In this document: positions 16,023-25,287 of the stretch, one piece after another
Position numbering within the stretch: the first letter of the stretch is position 1
How the letters are laid out: the number at the start of each line of letters is the position of its first letter
Notes under the pieces: generated by a model
What the model was told of the DNA's origin: nothing
Databases searched by the model: none
Seen by the model: the letters and a program-made list of their open reading frames with translations, nothing else
Origin: Micromonospora sp. WMMA1947
GTDB taxonomy: Bacteria; Actinomycetota; Actinomycetes; Mycobacteriales; Micromonosporaceae
Length of the DNA: 64,000 bases
Direction of reading: 5' to 3'
Assembly (NCBI RefSeq): GCF_027497355.1
Contig: NZ_CP114909.1
Span: 5,661,001-5,725,000, forward strand
Program-made: the position numbers and the translations under genes

Positions 16023-18826
16023 TGCATGTCCATTTCGCGTTGCTCGGCCCGCTGACGGTGACGCGCGACGGCGTGGCGGTCGGCCTCGGCTCGGCGAAGC
16101 AGCAACTGGTTCTCACGGCGTTGCTGCTGCGGCGGGGGGAGGCGGTCTCCGCCGACGAGCTGGCGACGTTGGTGTGGGGCGACCGGCCACCCACCTCGGC
16201 CGCGGCGAACCTGCGCACCTACCTGCGTGGCCTCCGGCAGGCGCTCGGCGCGTCCGGCGCCGAGCGGATCCGCACCACCCCCGGCGGCTACCTGCTACGG
16301 GTCGAGCCGGGCGAGTCGGACCTGGACCGGTTCGACGTGGCGGCGGCCCGGGGCCGGGCCGCCCTGGCGGCGGGCGACCCGGCGACGGCGGACACGGAAC
16401 TGGCCGACGCGCTGGGGCTGTGGCGTGGGCCGGTGCTGGCCGGACTCCCGCTGCCCGGGCCGCTCGCCGGCCGTGTCGCCCGGATCGAGGAGCGGCGGCT
16501 GCTGGCCGAGGAGGACCACGCGGCGGCACGGCTGGCGCTCGGCGAAGCGGCCCGGGTGATCCCCGGACTGCGCGCGCTGCTCGACCGTCACCCGCTGCGC
16601 CAGCGCGCGTGGGCGCAGCTCATGACCGCTCTCTACCAACTCGGCGACGTCTCCGGCGCGCTGGCGGCGTTCCGCCGGGCCCGCCGGGTGCTGGCGGAGG
16701 AGACCGGTATGGACCCGAGCCCGGAACTCACCCGCCTGCACGACGACATCCTGCACCACCGCCTCGCCCGGGGCCCGGCCGCCGCGCCACCGGCGGGTGC
16801 CGGGCCGGAGGCCACGACGCACCACCGGCCGCGTCAGCTTCCGCTCGCCGCCGCCGGTTTCGTCGGACGCGACGCCGAACTCGCGGTGCTCGACGCGACG
16901 CTCGGCGAACGGCCGGACGGACGCGACTCGGTGCGCATCGTCACGGTCAGCGGAATGGCCGGGGTGGGCAAGACCACGCTGGCGCTGCACTGGGCGCACC
17001 GGGCCGCCGGCCGGTTCCCGGACGGCCAGTTGTACGTCAACCTGCGCGGCTACGACGAAGGCGACACGGTGCCCGCGGCCGACGCCCTGCTCACCTTCCT
17101 GGAGGCGCTCGGCGTGCCGGCCGGCCGGATCCCGGGCGGCGTCGACGGCCGGGCGGGCCTGTTCCGCAGCCTGCTGGCCCCGCGCCGGATGCTCGTGCTG
17201 CTCGACAACGCCCGCGACGCCGCGCAGGTACGCCCGCTGCTGCCGGGCGCGGGCCGCTGCGCGGTCCTGGTGACAAGTCGCGACCAGCTCAGCGGGCTGG
17301 CGGTGGTGGAGGGCGCCCGGCCGTTGACGTTGGGCGTGCTGACCGCCGAGGAGTCGACGCTGCTGCTGCGCGGCCGGATCGGCGCGGACCGGGTCGCCGC
17401 CGAGCCGGAGGCCACCACCGAGATGATCGAGTCGACCGGCCGCCTGCCGCTGGCGCTCTCGATCGTGGCGGCGCGTGTGGCGGCCCGGCCGACCTTTCCG
17501 CTGGACGCGGTGGCGGCGCAGCTTCGGCCGCCCGGGACACGGCTGGGACTGCTGGCCGAGGGCGACGTCTGGCGGGCCTTCTCCTGGTCGTACCGGGCGC
17601 TGAGCACCGACGCGGCCTGCCTGCTGCGCCTGCTGGGGTTGCATCCCGGCCCGGACCTGACCCTCGACGCCGCCGCCGCGCTGCTCGGCGCCCCGGCGTC
17701 GGCTGTCACTCCGCTGCTGCTGGAGCTGAGCCGCCTGCACCTGCTGACCGAGCACCGGCCCGAGCGGTACGTGCTGCACGACCTGCTGCGGTCGTACGCG
17801 GTGGAGCTGGCACGGGAGCGCGACCGCCCCCAGGAGCGGGACGCGGCCGTCCGGCGGCTGCTCGACCACTACCTGCGCACCGCGCTCGCCGCCGCCGTGC
17901 TGCTCCAGCCGACCTGGACACCGCTCGAACCGGTGCCGCTCGGGCCGGCGGACGTACCCGTGCCGTTGCCGGACCGGATCGCGGCGCAGCGCTGGTTCCA
18001 GGCCGAGCGCCCGGTGCTGTTGCGGGTGCTGCGCCAGGCCGGCGAACCCGGCCTCGAGCGGTACGCCGGCCGGCTCGCCTGGGCGCTCGCCGCCTACCTG
18101 GCGCCCCGCGGGCTGTTCCAGGACCAGCTGACCGTCCAGCGGGTGGCGCTGGACGCGGCGAAGCGGATCGGCGATCGGCAGGCCGAGGCGGTGGCACGCC
18201 GGATGCTGGCTCGCGCGCTGATGCGGCTCGGCGACCGGGACGCGGCCGAGCACCATCTGCGGCGCGCCCTGGGCATGTACGAGCAACTCGGCGATCTGGC
18301 CGGCCTCGCCCTGATCCTGCGGCACTACACCGAGCTGTGCACCCAGAGCGACCGGTTGGACGAGGCGCTCGCGTACAGCGTCGAGGCGCTGCGCGTGTCC
18401 CGGCTGACCGGCAACGAGTACGCGGTGGCGCGGGCGCTTAACAGCAAGGGCTACCTGCACGCGCTCACCGGGGACTACCGGCAGGCGGTCGACGACTGCA
18501 CCGAGGCGCTCGACCGGCAGCGGCGGATGGACGACCGGGTGGGGCAGGCGGCGACTCTGGACAGCCTCGGGTTCGCCTACCACCGGCTCGGTGACCCGAA
18601 GCGGGCCGCGGAGTGCTACGAGCAGTCGGTCGCGCACTTCGGGGAGTCGGTCAACCGGTTCCACGAGGCGCTGACCCTGATCCGACTGGGCGAGGCGCGC
18701 GAGGCGACGGCGGACACCGCCGGCGCCGCCGAGGCGTGGCGGCGGGCGGTGCGGATCTACGACGACCTGGGTGATCCGGCCGCCGACGAGCTCCGGCGAC
18801 GGCTGGCCCGGCTGCCACCGGGCTGA
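16022..18826 (+). CDS. AfsR-like SARP-NB-ARC-TPR transcriptional regulator
   Basis: Large regulator of 934 residues. The N-terminal OmpR-like winged helix (about 1-95) and BTAD domain (about 98-243) define the SARP part. A STAND-type NB-ARC ATPase follows with Walker A GMAGVGKTT at 311-319 and LVLLDNARDAAQVRPLLPG as the Walker B region. The C-terminal third (about 720-930) consists of TPR repeats. Such proteins activate specialised-metabolite genes after nucleotide or ligand-driven switching. It converges on the lanthipeptide exporter gene, so it is a natural candidate cluster regulator, although it could act elsewhere. The ATG at 16022 gives the exact family N-terminus. Confidence 0.9.
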   Translation: MHVHFALLGPLTVTRDGVAVGLGSAKQQLVLTALLLRRGEAVSADELATLVWGDRPPTSAAANLRTYLRGLRQALGASGAERIRTTPGGYLLRVEPGESDLDRFDVAAARGRAALAAGDPATADTELADALGLWRGPVLAGLPLPGPLAGRVARIEERRLLAEEDHAAARLALGEAARVIPGLRALLDRHPLRQRAWAQLMTALYQLGDVSGALAAFRRARRVLAEETGMDPSPELTRLHDDILHHRLARGPAAAPPAGAGPEATTHHRPRQLPLAAAGFVGRDAELAVLDATLGERPDGRDSVRIVTVSGMAGVGKTTLALHWAHRAAGRFPDGQLYVNLRGYDEGDTVPAADALLTFLEALGVPAGRIPGGVDGRAGLFRSLLAPRRMLVLLDNARDAAQVRPLLPGAGRCAVLVTSRDQLSGLAVVEGARPLTLGVLTAEESTLLLRGRIGADRVAAEPEATTEMIESTGRLPLALSIVAARVAARPTFPLDAVAAQLRPPGTRLGLLAEGDVWRAFSWSYRALSTDAACLLRLLGLHPGPDLTLDAAAALLGAPASAVTPLLLELSRLHLLTEHRPERYVLHDLLRSYAVELARERDRPQERDAAVRRLLDHYLRTALAAAVLLQPTWTPLEPVPLGPADVPVPLPDRIAAQRWFQAERPVLLRVLRQAGEPGLERYAGRLAWALAAYLAPRGLFQDQLTVQRVALDAAKRIGDRQAEAVARRMLARALMRLGDRDAAEHHLRRALGMYEQLGDLAGLALILRHYTELCTQSDRLDEALAYSVEALRVSRLTGNEYAVARALNSKGYLHALTGDYRQAVDDCTEALDRQRRMDDRVGQAATLDSLGFAYHRLGDPKRAAECYEQSVAHFGESVNRFHEALTLIRLGEAREATADTAGAAEAWRRAVRIYDDLGDPAADELRRRLARLPPG

Positions 18827-18845
18827 CCCGGCCACGGGTCAGCCC
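18820..18845. terminator. Bidirectional terminator built from both stop codons
   Basis: Perfect 11-bp stem GGGCTGACCCG (18820-18830) and CGGGTCAGCCC (18835-18845) with loop GCCA. Its two arms contain the TGA stops of the converging regulator and exporter genes, which end only 12 bases apart. Confidence 0.75.
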
Positions 18846-21016
18846 GGCCGGGCGTTCTGCAGCTGGTCCCGGATCAGGGCCTCGTAGGGACCGCCACGGG
18901 CGACCAGTTCCTCGTGCGTGCCCTGCTCCACCAGGCGTCCGTCCTCCATCACGCCGATCAGGTCGGCGTTGACCACGGTGCTGAGCCGGTGCGCGATCAC
19001 GATCCGGGTGCACGACAACGCGGTGAGCACCTCGTCCACCCGGCGTTCGGTGACCACGTCCAGGTGACTGGTCGCCTCGTCCAGGAGCAGCAGCGGCGGG
19101 TTGTGCACGAGGGCGCGGGCCAGCGCCAGGCGTTGCCGCTGGCCGCCGGAGAGCCCGCCGCCGCCCTCGGTCAGCCGTGTCTCGTACGCCATCGGCATCG
19201 CCATGATCTCGTCGTGGATCTGCGCGCGCTGCGCGGCGAGCACGACCTCCTCGTAGGTGGCGGACGGGTGGCCGAGGGAGATGTTCTCGCGGACCGATCC
19301 GGCGAACAGCGCGGGATCCTGCGTCACCATGCCGCACGAGCGGCGCAGCTCGCGGAAGTCGAGGTCCTGAAGCAGCCGCCCGTCGAAACGCACCTCCCCC
19401 TCGGTCGGCACGTACAGCCCGATCACCGTCTTGGCCAGCGTCGTCTTGCCCGATCCGGTCCGGCCGACCAGCGCCACCTTGGCGCCGGCCGGCACGGTGA
19501 GGTGGATGCCGCGTACCGCCCAGTCGGCGTTGCTGCTGTACCGCATGCCCACGCCGGTGAGCGTCACCTGGCCGGTGATACGCCGCCCCGGCCGGCTCGC
19601 CGAGGTGTCCTGTTCGGCGTTCTCATCCATGACGTCGCGGATCCGCTCCAGGTGCGTGCCGACGGTCTGGAGCTGCCGGGCGGTGTTGACCAGACCCATC
19701 AGCGGGGTGAGCACGGCGGCGGCGAGCGCGTTGAGCGCCAGCATCGTGCCCAGCGACATCCGGCCGGCGACGACCTGGTGGGCGCCGACCCACAGCAGCA
19801 GCATCGGCGAGCCCATCCGGAAGGCGGACAGGAGCGCCTCGACGCCGGTCTCCAGCCGGCGGCGGTGCAGGGAGGCGAACTGCCGGCTCTGGAACAGCCC
19901 GGACCAACGTCCGAGGACCTGCTGCTCGGCGCCCATCGCCTTCACGGTTTCCGCGCCCGCCAGCACCTCGACCGCGTAGTTCTGCTCCTCGGCCTGAGCC
20001 GCGATGTCGCGGTGGGTGCGCTCCCGCATCGGCCGGTAGGTCGCCACGATCGCGGCGAGCTGAAGCAGGCCCAGCCCGAGCACCAGTCCGGCGTAGAGCG
20101 GGGTGAGCGCCAGCAGCAGGCCGATGTAGACGACCACGAACAGCCCGTCGAGGACCAGCGACATGGTCTGGCTGGTGACCATGTCGCGGATGACGGTGTT
20201 GCTGGACATCCGCATGAGCAGGTCGCCGCTGCTGCGGAGCTGGAAGTAGGAGTACGGGAGGGCGAGCAGGTGGTCGAAGAAGCGCCGCATCATGGTGTCG
20301 TCCATGCGGGCGTGCAGCACGTTGAGCGCGAGCCCCCGGGTGTAGCTGCCGACGCCCTGGGTGGCCAGCAGCAGGACCATGCCGGCGCCGAGGACGGTCA
20401 GAGCGTCGACCTGGCCCTGCCCGATCACCACGTCGACGGCGAACTTGGTGACCAGGGCGGGCAGCAGCACCGCCACCTGGAGCAGCAACGAGACGAGCAG
20501 CACGAGGCCGAGCAGCGGGCGGGAGAAGGTCAGCATGCCGCGGGCGAAGCGCAGCGAGGCGAGCCGACCCGGGCCGGGCCGGCGTTCGAACCGCTCCTGC
20601 GGCGTCAGCTCGATGGCGATGCCGGTGAAGCCCTCGCCGAACTCCTCCCGGCTCATCCGCCGCCGGCCCATCGCCGGGTCGACGACGACGGCGCCGCGCC
20701 GGTCCCACCGCTCCAGGACCAGATAGTGGCGGAACTTCCAGTGCACGATCGCGGGCAGTTCCAGCTGGTCCAGCGCGTCGAGGTCCACGCTGACCCCGCG
20801 TGCCCGCATGCCGTTCTCGCGGGCGAACTGGGCCATCTGCAACGCGGTCGCGCCGTCGCGGCCGATGCCGAGGCGCTCGCGGCACTCCGCGACCGACGTC
20901 CAGCGGCGATGCGCGGTCAGGACCATCGCCAGGCACGCGGCGCCGCACTCCGTCGCGCTCATCTGGAGCATCACCGGCACCCGGCGGCGCGGGCGGCGGG
21001 AGGTGGTCGCGCTCAT
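18839..21016 (-). CDS. LanT: C39-peptidase ABC exporter for the lanthipeptides
   Basis: Peptidase-containing ABC transporter of 725 residues. The N-terminal C39 protease has Cys24 in MSATECGAACL, His97 in FRHYLVLE and Asp113 in VVVDPAMG. About six membrane spans follow (about 160-430). The ATPase has Walker A VGRTGSGKTT, signature LSGGQRQR and Walker B LLLDEATSHLD. Such proteins cut leader peptides after a double-glycine-type site while exporting the product. One exporter serves the two precursors upstream, whose leaders end GG and GA. The ATG at 21016 overlaps the upstream stop (ATGA). It is the last gene of the lan operon. Confidence 0.92.
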   Translation of the reverse strand: MSATTSRRPRRRVPVMLQMSATECGAACLAMVLTAHRRWTSVAECRERLGIGRDGATALQMAQFARENGMRARGVSVDLDALDQLELPAIVHWKFRHYLVLERWDRRGAVVVDPAMGRRRMSREEFGEGFTGIAIELTPQERFERRPGPGRLASLRFARGMLTFSRPLLGLVLLVSLLLQVAVLLPALVTKFAVDVVIGQGQVDALTVLGAGMVLLLATQGVGSYTRGLALNVLHARMDDTMMRRFFDHLLALPYSYFQLRSSGDLLMRMSSNTVIRDMVTSQTMSLVLDGLFVVVYIGLLLALTPLYAGLVLGLGLLQLAAIVATYRPMRERTHRDIAAQAEEQNYAVEVLAGAETVKAMGAEQQVLGRWSGLFQSRQFASLHRRRLETGVEALLSAFRMGSPMLLLWVGAHQVVAGRMSLGTMLALNALAAAVLTPLMGLVNTARQLQTVGTHLERIRDVMDENAEQDTSASRPGRRITGQVTLTGVGMRYSSNADWAVRGIHLTVPAGAKVALVGRTGSGKTTLAKTVIGLYVPTEGEVRFDGRLLQDLDFRELRRSCGMVTQDPALFAGSVRENISLGHPSATYEEVVLAAQRAQIHDEIMAMPMAYETRLTEGGGGLSGGQRQRLALARALVHNPPLLLLDEATSHLDVVTERRVDEVLTALSCTRIVIAHRLSTVVNADLIGVMEDGRLVEQGTHEELVARGGPYEALIRDQLQNARPG

Positions 21017-21507
21017 CGCAGCGCGTCCGTCGCCTCGGGCAGCAACTGCAGCACTGTGGGTTCGGCGACCACGAGACTGAGCCGGCCGAAGGCCGTACCG
21101 GCCGGGGCACCGGACAGCAGCACCACGGTGGCCGGGCGGGCGACCGTCGGGGGCAGGCGCCACCGGCCCGCGGCGGCGGCGTCCTCGACGACCTCCGAGC
21201 GGACCACTCGCACCGTGGTCCGCCCGGTGTCCTGGTTGAGCGTCGCCTCGTCGCCGGGCGCCGGGGCGAGGCGACCGCCGAACACCGCGACGAGGTACGA
21301 CCCGTCGGCGCCCACGACGGCGCCGTCGACCGCCTTCGGCACCCGGGTGACCGAGGCGAAGACCAGGCAGGCCAGGAGCAGCGCGGCGAGCGCTGCCAGC
21401 GGGCGGCGCGAGGAGCGGATCGGCAACCGGACCGGGACGTCGGGCGGACCGCCCTGGTAGGTGGCCAGCGCCTGCGGGCGGTACGGCCAGATCGGCTGGT
21501 CAGCCAC
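21013..21507 (-). CDS. Small one-span membrane protein of the lan operon
   Basis: Protein of 164 residues with a cytoplasmic N-terminus rich in Pro/Arg, one membrane span (LAALAALLLACLVFASV, about residues 39-56) and an extracytoplasmic beta-rich domain of about 105 residues. I do not recognise a family. Its position between LanM1 and the C39 exporter, with an ATGA overlap to the latter, suggests a short adaptor for export, comparable in topology to a minimal HlyD-like protein. The GTG at 21507 is chosen because GGGGGAG lies 10 bases upstream. The GTG at 21516 is the alternative but sits almost on that site. It overlaps the end of the LanM1 gene by 8 bp. Confidence 0.7.
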   Translation of the reverse strand: MADQPIWPYRPQALATYQGGPPDVPVRLPIRSSRRPLAALAALLLACLVFASVTRVPKAVDGAVVGADGSYLVAVFGGRLAPAPGDEATLNQDTGRTTVRVVRSEVVEDAAAAGRWRLPPTVARPATVVLLSGAPAGTAFGRLSLVVAEPTVLQLLPEATDALR

Positions 21508-24500
21508 GGCGGCCACGCTCCCCCGCCGGCCGCGGCGGTTCGACCAGCAGGATCGACGGGACCCGGTCGGGCGCCGCCAGGCGCAGCAGGTTGTAGCCGA
21601 TACCGGCGATGCCGCTCATCAGACCGGGTGTCTCCGCGCCCAGCGGCACCCCGCACAGCCACCCGTCCCGGTCGATGTAGTCGAGGATGCTCGCCGCCAC
21701 CAGTTCGGCCTGCCGGGCCGCGGCCCGGTCGCCGAGGACCCGTGCGCCCGCGAGCACGGCCTCCACGTTGCCGAGGTCGCCGTGACAGATGCTGTGGTTG
21801 CCGGTGCCGGTGATCACCTCGCCGGTCAGCCCGAAGCGCAGCATGCCGTCGACGGCGTCGCGCAGGTCACGGTCGACGAGATCGCTGTCGTCGACGTATT
21901 CGGCGAGGTCGGCGCGGGCGAGCGCGATGCCGGGGCCGCCGTGGCACCAGGCGATCATCGAGTAGCCGTCCGGGGTGGTGTCACGCAGGTCGAGCCAGCA
22001 GCGGTGCTCCGGGTCGAAGGCGGAGCGCTCGTACCGGATCGCACCCTCCACCAGCGGCAGGTGGTCTCGGTTGCCCAGGACGCGGTCCAGCCGGGCCAGC
22101 GCGACGGCGATGCCGGAACCGCCGTGCGAGAAGCCGGCCAGCGGCCGGCTGGGGTTCACCGCGCCGGCCCAGCCGATCCCGTCACCGACCGGCTCGGCCC
22201 GGTCCCGCAGGATGCGCGCGAACGTGCCGGCCGCGTCGAGCAGGCGTGGCGACGGGCGCGCCGCGTGCAGCGCGAGCAACGCGAGGATCGCCCCGGCCGC
22301 ACCGCTGATCACGTCGTACGCCTCGTCCTCGGGCGCGAGGTGCAGGAGCACGGGCACGATCCGCTCGGCCGCGTCGAGCAGGTCGTCGCGGCGCCACAGC
22401 GCGCCGAGGTGGCTCAGGGCGTACAGCGGGCCGCCGAGTTCGTTGAACGCGCCGACGGTGAAGTTCTGCAGGCTCGTCACCGGAGTCTCGTCGAGCAGGT
22501 CGACCTGACGGGTGAGCATCGCCGCCGCGACCTCCGCGGCCTCACGGAACCGCGGCTCGCCGCTGATCTCCCCGAGGTAGCCGAGGAACAGGGCGATCCC
22601 GGACAGTCCGTTGTACAGGTCGATCCCGACCGGGCCGAGCTGCCAGATCCGGTCGGCCACCAGGGTGTGCCCGAGCCAGGCGATGGAGTCCTCGCCGGTG
22701 TCCGCGGTGAGCAGCAGCCGGTCCCCGGCGGCGCGGGCGGCGGCGACGAACCGGTCCGCGGGTGCCGGCGTGGTGGCGGCGGTGACCTGGTACTGCGACC
22801 ACTGGCCCTGGCTCTCCACGCCCATCGTCAACGCGGCGAGGGAGCTGCGCAGGATCCAGGTCTGCTGGGCGAGGTGGGCGTCGGAGAGCGCGGCGATCCG
22901 CCGTCGGGAACGGTCCAGGCCGCTGCTGGCGAGTACCCCGGTGATCACCGATCCGTCGCCGGCGACGAAGTCCCGCGACGCCGGGGCGGTGCTGAAGAAG
23001 GGGATGTCGCCGCGGCTGAGCTGCGCCTGCTCGGACGCGGCGATCCTCGCCTCGGCCCCCGGCCACTCCTCCTGCAGCCAGAGGAAGCTCAGGAAACGCT
23101 CCCGGTCGAGCGCGTCGCGCAGCAGGTCCGGGTGCCGGCTCTCCTGCAGCACCTTGGCGTAGGTGCGGGTGGCACGCAGGATCACGCGTACCTCGTCGTC
23201 GGCGAAGGCCGCCACCGGCCCGTCCGCGGCCAGCAGGTCGTCGCGGTGGCGGTGCAGCAGCCGGTACGTGCGCTCGAACCCGGCGATGATGTCGTCGCTG
23301 AAGTCGAGCGTGTGGTGGGCCGCGCCGTCGAGGCTGGGCAGGTTCTGCCCGCCGCTCATCTCGATCCGCCGGCGCACCAGGCGCATCCGGTCGGTGCCGG
23401 ACTCCTCCCAGGTCGCCACCGGCGTGGGGGTGAGCTGCCCGGCCGTGCCGGCGAGCCCGCTGAAGTCGACCCCGCCGACGCCGTCGTCGTCCTGGTAGAT
23501 GATCGGCCGGGGCAGGAGCCCGACCTCGAGCACGGATTCGCGCATGGTCCGGAAGGACTCCGCCGATACGCCGATCTGCCTGTCGCTCTGCTCGCTCTCC
23601 GGGTGGAACAGGGCTTCCAGGTCGACGAGCATCGGATGCTCGCCGGCGGCGATGACGTTCTCCAGGTGGAAGTCGACGGCCGCGAGGCTGTGCAGCAGCG
23701 CCAGGTAGCTGCCCTGCCGGGTGTAGAAGCGGCGCAGCGCCTCCCGGTCGGCGCACGGGCCGGCGGCGACGAACTCCGACCAGCCGTACCCGCCGCGGTC
23801 GAGGACCCACATGGTCCGCAGCGGCGGCTGCGCGCCACGGGCGTTGAGCCACTCCAGCAACTGCTGGAAGTGCAGCTCCACCTGGAGGCCACGGGGCTTG
23901 TACACGACGCGGGCGCCGTTGGCGAAGCGGACGAATCCCACCGAGCGGCCACCGCGGTGCGAGTCGCCGGCGCCGAAGGACACCCCGGTGACGGCGCCGA
24001 GGTCCGCCGGGTCGCCGAGCCGGTGTGCCAGCGCGGGCGCGTCCGCGACGAGGCGCCGGGCGAACTCGACCCGGGCGTCGACCCAGTTGTCGACGAGGAC
24101 TGTGGCGTCCCGGGCCAGGACCGGGTACTCCATCAGGACGTCCAGTGTGTACTTCGGATCGTGCAGGCGGCGGGTGAAGTCCTGGAACCGTTCCTCCGGC
24201 GTCGCCCCGGCGAGCTGGCCCTCCAGCCGCAGCACGTTGAGTTCGAGGACCAGCACCCGGCCGACGAGCAGGTTGATCGCGCCGGTGGGCGGGTCGCAGA
24301 GCTGCTCGGCGAGCCGGTCGGCGTCGACGTGCGGGCTCGGTGCGGCGGCGCACGCCTCGTGCACGGCCTGCCGTACCCGGCGCAGCCCGTCGTCGATCAG
24401 CGGGCGGACCAGTTCCACGAAGGCCCCGTGCGGGTGCGGGTCGTGGTGGTGGTCGTGGTCGTGGTCGTGGTGATCGTGCGCGGGAGCGCCACCGCCCGGC

Positions 24501-24829
24501 CGGCGGTCACGCCACGCGCGCTCGATCGCGCGCACGTGGTCCGGTACGTCGGTGAACCGGCTGCGGACCGTCTCCGGGGTCTCGCCGAGGACCCGGACCA
24601 GGGCCGGCTCGTCGAGGCCCAGCTCCCGGAGCCAGCTGTCGAACAGCTCGCCGCCTCCGTCGAAGACCGGCTCGTCCTTCCACCGCCGCAGTCGCTGCCG
24701 GCCCCGCTCCTCGTCCACGGTCCCGGCCGGCGTCCCGGCGCCGAGCCGCTCGGACAGGGAGTGGGCCAGATACCAGCCGGGGTGGGAAAGGTCCACCGGG
24801 CCGTCGGCGGGCGGGCGCGCGTACGTCAT
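21500..24829 (-). CDS. LanM1: class II lanthipeptide synthetase with His-rich insert
   Basis: Bifunctional LanM of 1109 residues. The N-terminal dehydratase part phosphorylates and eliminates Ser/Thr and contains GAGDSHRGGRSVGFVRFANG, VVYKPR and DFHLENVIAAGEHPMLVDLEA. The C-terminal LanC-like cyclase has zinc ligands Cys962 (WCHGGPG) and Cys1015-His1016 (SICHGDLGN). An unusual feature is a His/Asp-rich segment at residues 118-134, coded by a GTC/GTG-rich tract, which LanM2 lacks. The ATG at 24829 follows a GAGAGAG ribosome site. It lies directly downstream of LanA1 and most likely processes that peptide. Confidence 0.93.
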   Translation of the reverse strand: MTYARPPADGPVDLSHPGWYLAHSLSERLGAGTPAGTVDEERGRQRLRRWKDEPVFDGGGELFDSWLRELGLDEPALVRVLGETPETVRSRFTDVPDHVRAIERAWRDRRPGGGAPAHDHHDHDHDHHHDPHPHGAFVELVRPLIDDGLRRVRQAVHEACAAAPSPHVDADRLAEQLCDPPTGAINLLVGRVLVLELNVLRLEGQLAGATPEERFQDFTRRLHDPKYTLDVLMEYPVLARDATVLVDNWVDARVEFARRLVADAPALAHRLGDPADLGAVTGVSFGAGDSHRGGRSVGFVRFANGARVVYKPRGLQVELHFQQLLEWLNARGAQPPLRTMWVLDRGGYGWSEFVAAGPCADREALRRFYTRQGSYLALLHSLAAVDFHLENVIAAGEHPMLVDLEALFHPESEQSDRQIGVSAESFRTMRESVLEVGLLPRPIIYQDDDGVGGVDFSGLAGTAGQLTPTPVATWEESGTDRMRLVRRRIEMSGGQNLPSLDGAAHHTLDFSDDIIAGFERTYRLLHRHRDDLLAADGPVAAFADDEVRVILRATRTYAKVLQESRHPDLLRDALDRERFLSFLWLQEEWPGAEARIAASEQAQLSRGDIPFFSTAPASRDFVAGDGSVITGVLASSGLDRSRRRIAALSDAHLAQQTWILRSSLAALTMGVESQGQWSQYQVTAATTPAPADRFVAAARAAGDRLLLTADTGEDSIAWLGHTLVADRIWQLGPVGIDLYNGLSGIALFLGYLGEISGEPRFREAAEVAAAMLTRQVDLLDETPVTSLQNFTVGAFNELGGPLYALSHLGALWRRDDLLDAAERIVPVLLHLAPEDEAYDVISGAAGAILALLALHAARPSPRLLDAAGTFARILRDRAEPVGDGIGWAGAVNPSRPLAGFSHGGSGIAVALARLDRVLGNRDHLPLVEGAIRYERSAFDPEHRCWLDLRDTTPDGYSMIAWCHGGPGIALARADLAEYVDDSDLVDRDLRDAVDGMLRFGLTGEVITGTGNHSICHGDLGNVEAVLAGARVLGDRAAARQAELVAASILDYIDRDGWLCGVPLGAETPGLMSGIAGIGYNLLRLAAPDRVPSILLVEPPRPAGERGRRG

Positions 24830-24920
24830 GGTTGCTCTCTCTCGCGGCGTCAGGTCTCGCGGGTCCGACGGCGCCCGGACACGTCCCGAATGCCCGGGCG
24901 CCGTCGGTGTGGGGAGCGGA

Positions 24921-25199
24921 TCAGGCGGTGCACAGCCCGCAGGTCGACTGCGTCTGGCAGGTACCGCACGTGGTGCCGCCGCAGGTGGCGCCGCAGGAGC
25001 CACAGGGCGTCTCCCGGGCGGTGAAGCCGCCGCAGCAGCCGAGCGTCAGCAGGTACTCGGTGCGGGCGCCGGCGATGTGCGCGAGCACGTCGTCGCCGAG
25101 CTCGGCCACGCCGCAGGGGTGCTCGGGCAGCGCCGCGAGCTGGTCGGCGGAGAGGCTCGCCCGGTACTCGGGGTCCTTCCAGGCTCGTACGATGTCCAT
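24921..25199 (-). CDS. LanA1: Cys-rich class II lanthipeptide precursor
   Basis: Precursor of 92 residues. The leader begins MDIVRAWKDPEYRASLS and runs to HIAGA (residues 41-45), a double-glycine-type cleavage site of the mersacidin/lichenicidin leader class. The core (46-92) has nine cysteines (55, 56, 66, 69, 73, 78, 81, 87, 90) and thirteen Ser/Thr. The C-terminal half repeats short CGxC, TC and GTC units. Nine thioethers would be an unusually high ring density. The ATG at 25199 has a GAGGAGAAC ribosome site. It lies 91 bp upstream of LanM1 and 88 bp downstream of LanA2. Confidence 0.9.
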   Translation of the reverse strand: MDIVRAWKDPEYRASLSADQLAALPEHPCGVAELGDDVLAHIAGARTEYLLTLGCCGGFTARETPCGSCGATCGGTTCGTCQTQSTCGLCTA

Positions 25200-25287
25200 C
25201 GAAGTTCTCCTCGGGGGTTCGGGGTGTGCCGGCGGCGGAACGTGTCGTGGAGGGAGGAGACGCGTCCGTCCGGGTCGGTGCCTCGGG

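Noticed and set aside
24431..24480. GTC/GTG repeat in LanM1 as a sign of a sequencing error or frameshift
   Set aside because: The reading frame is continuous on both sides with correct LanM motifs, so it is a genuine His/Asp-coding tract.
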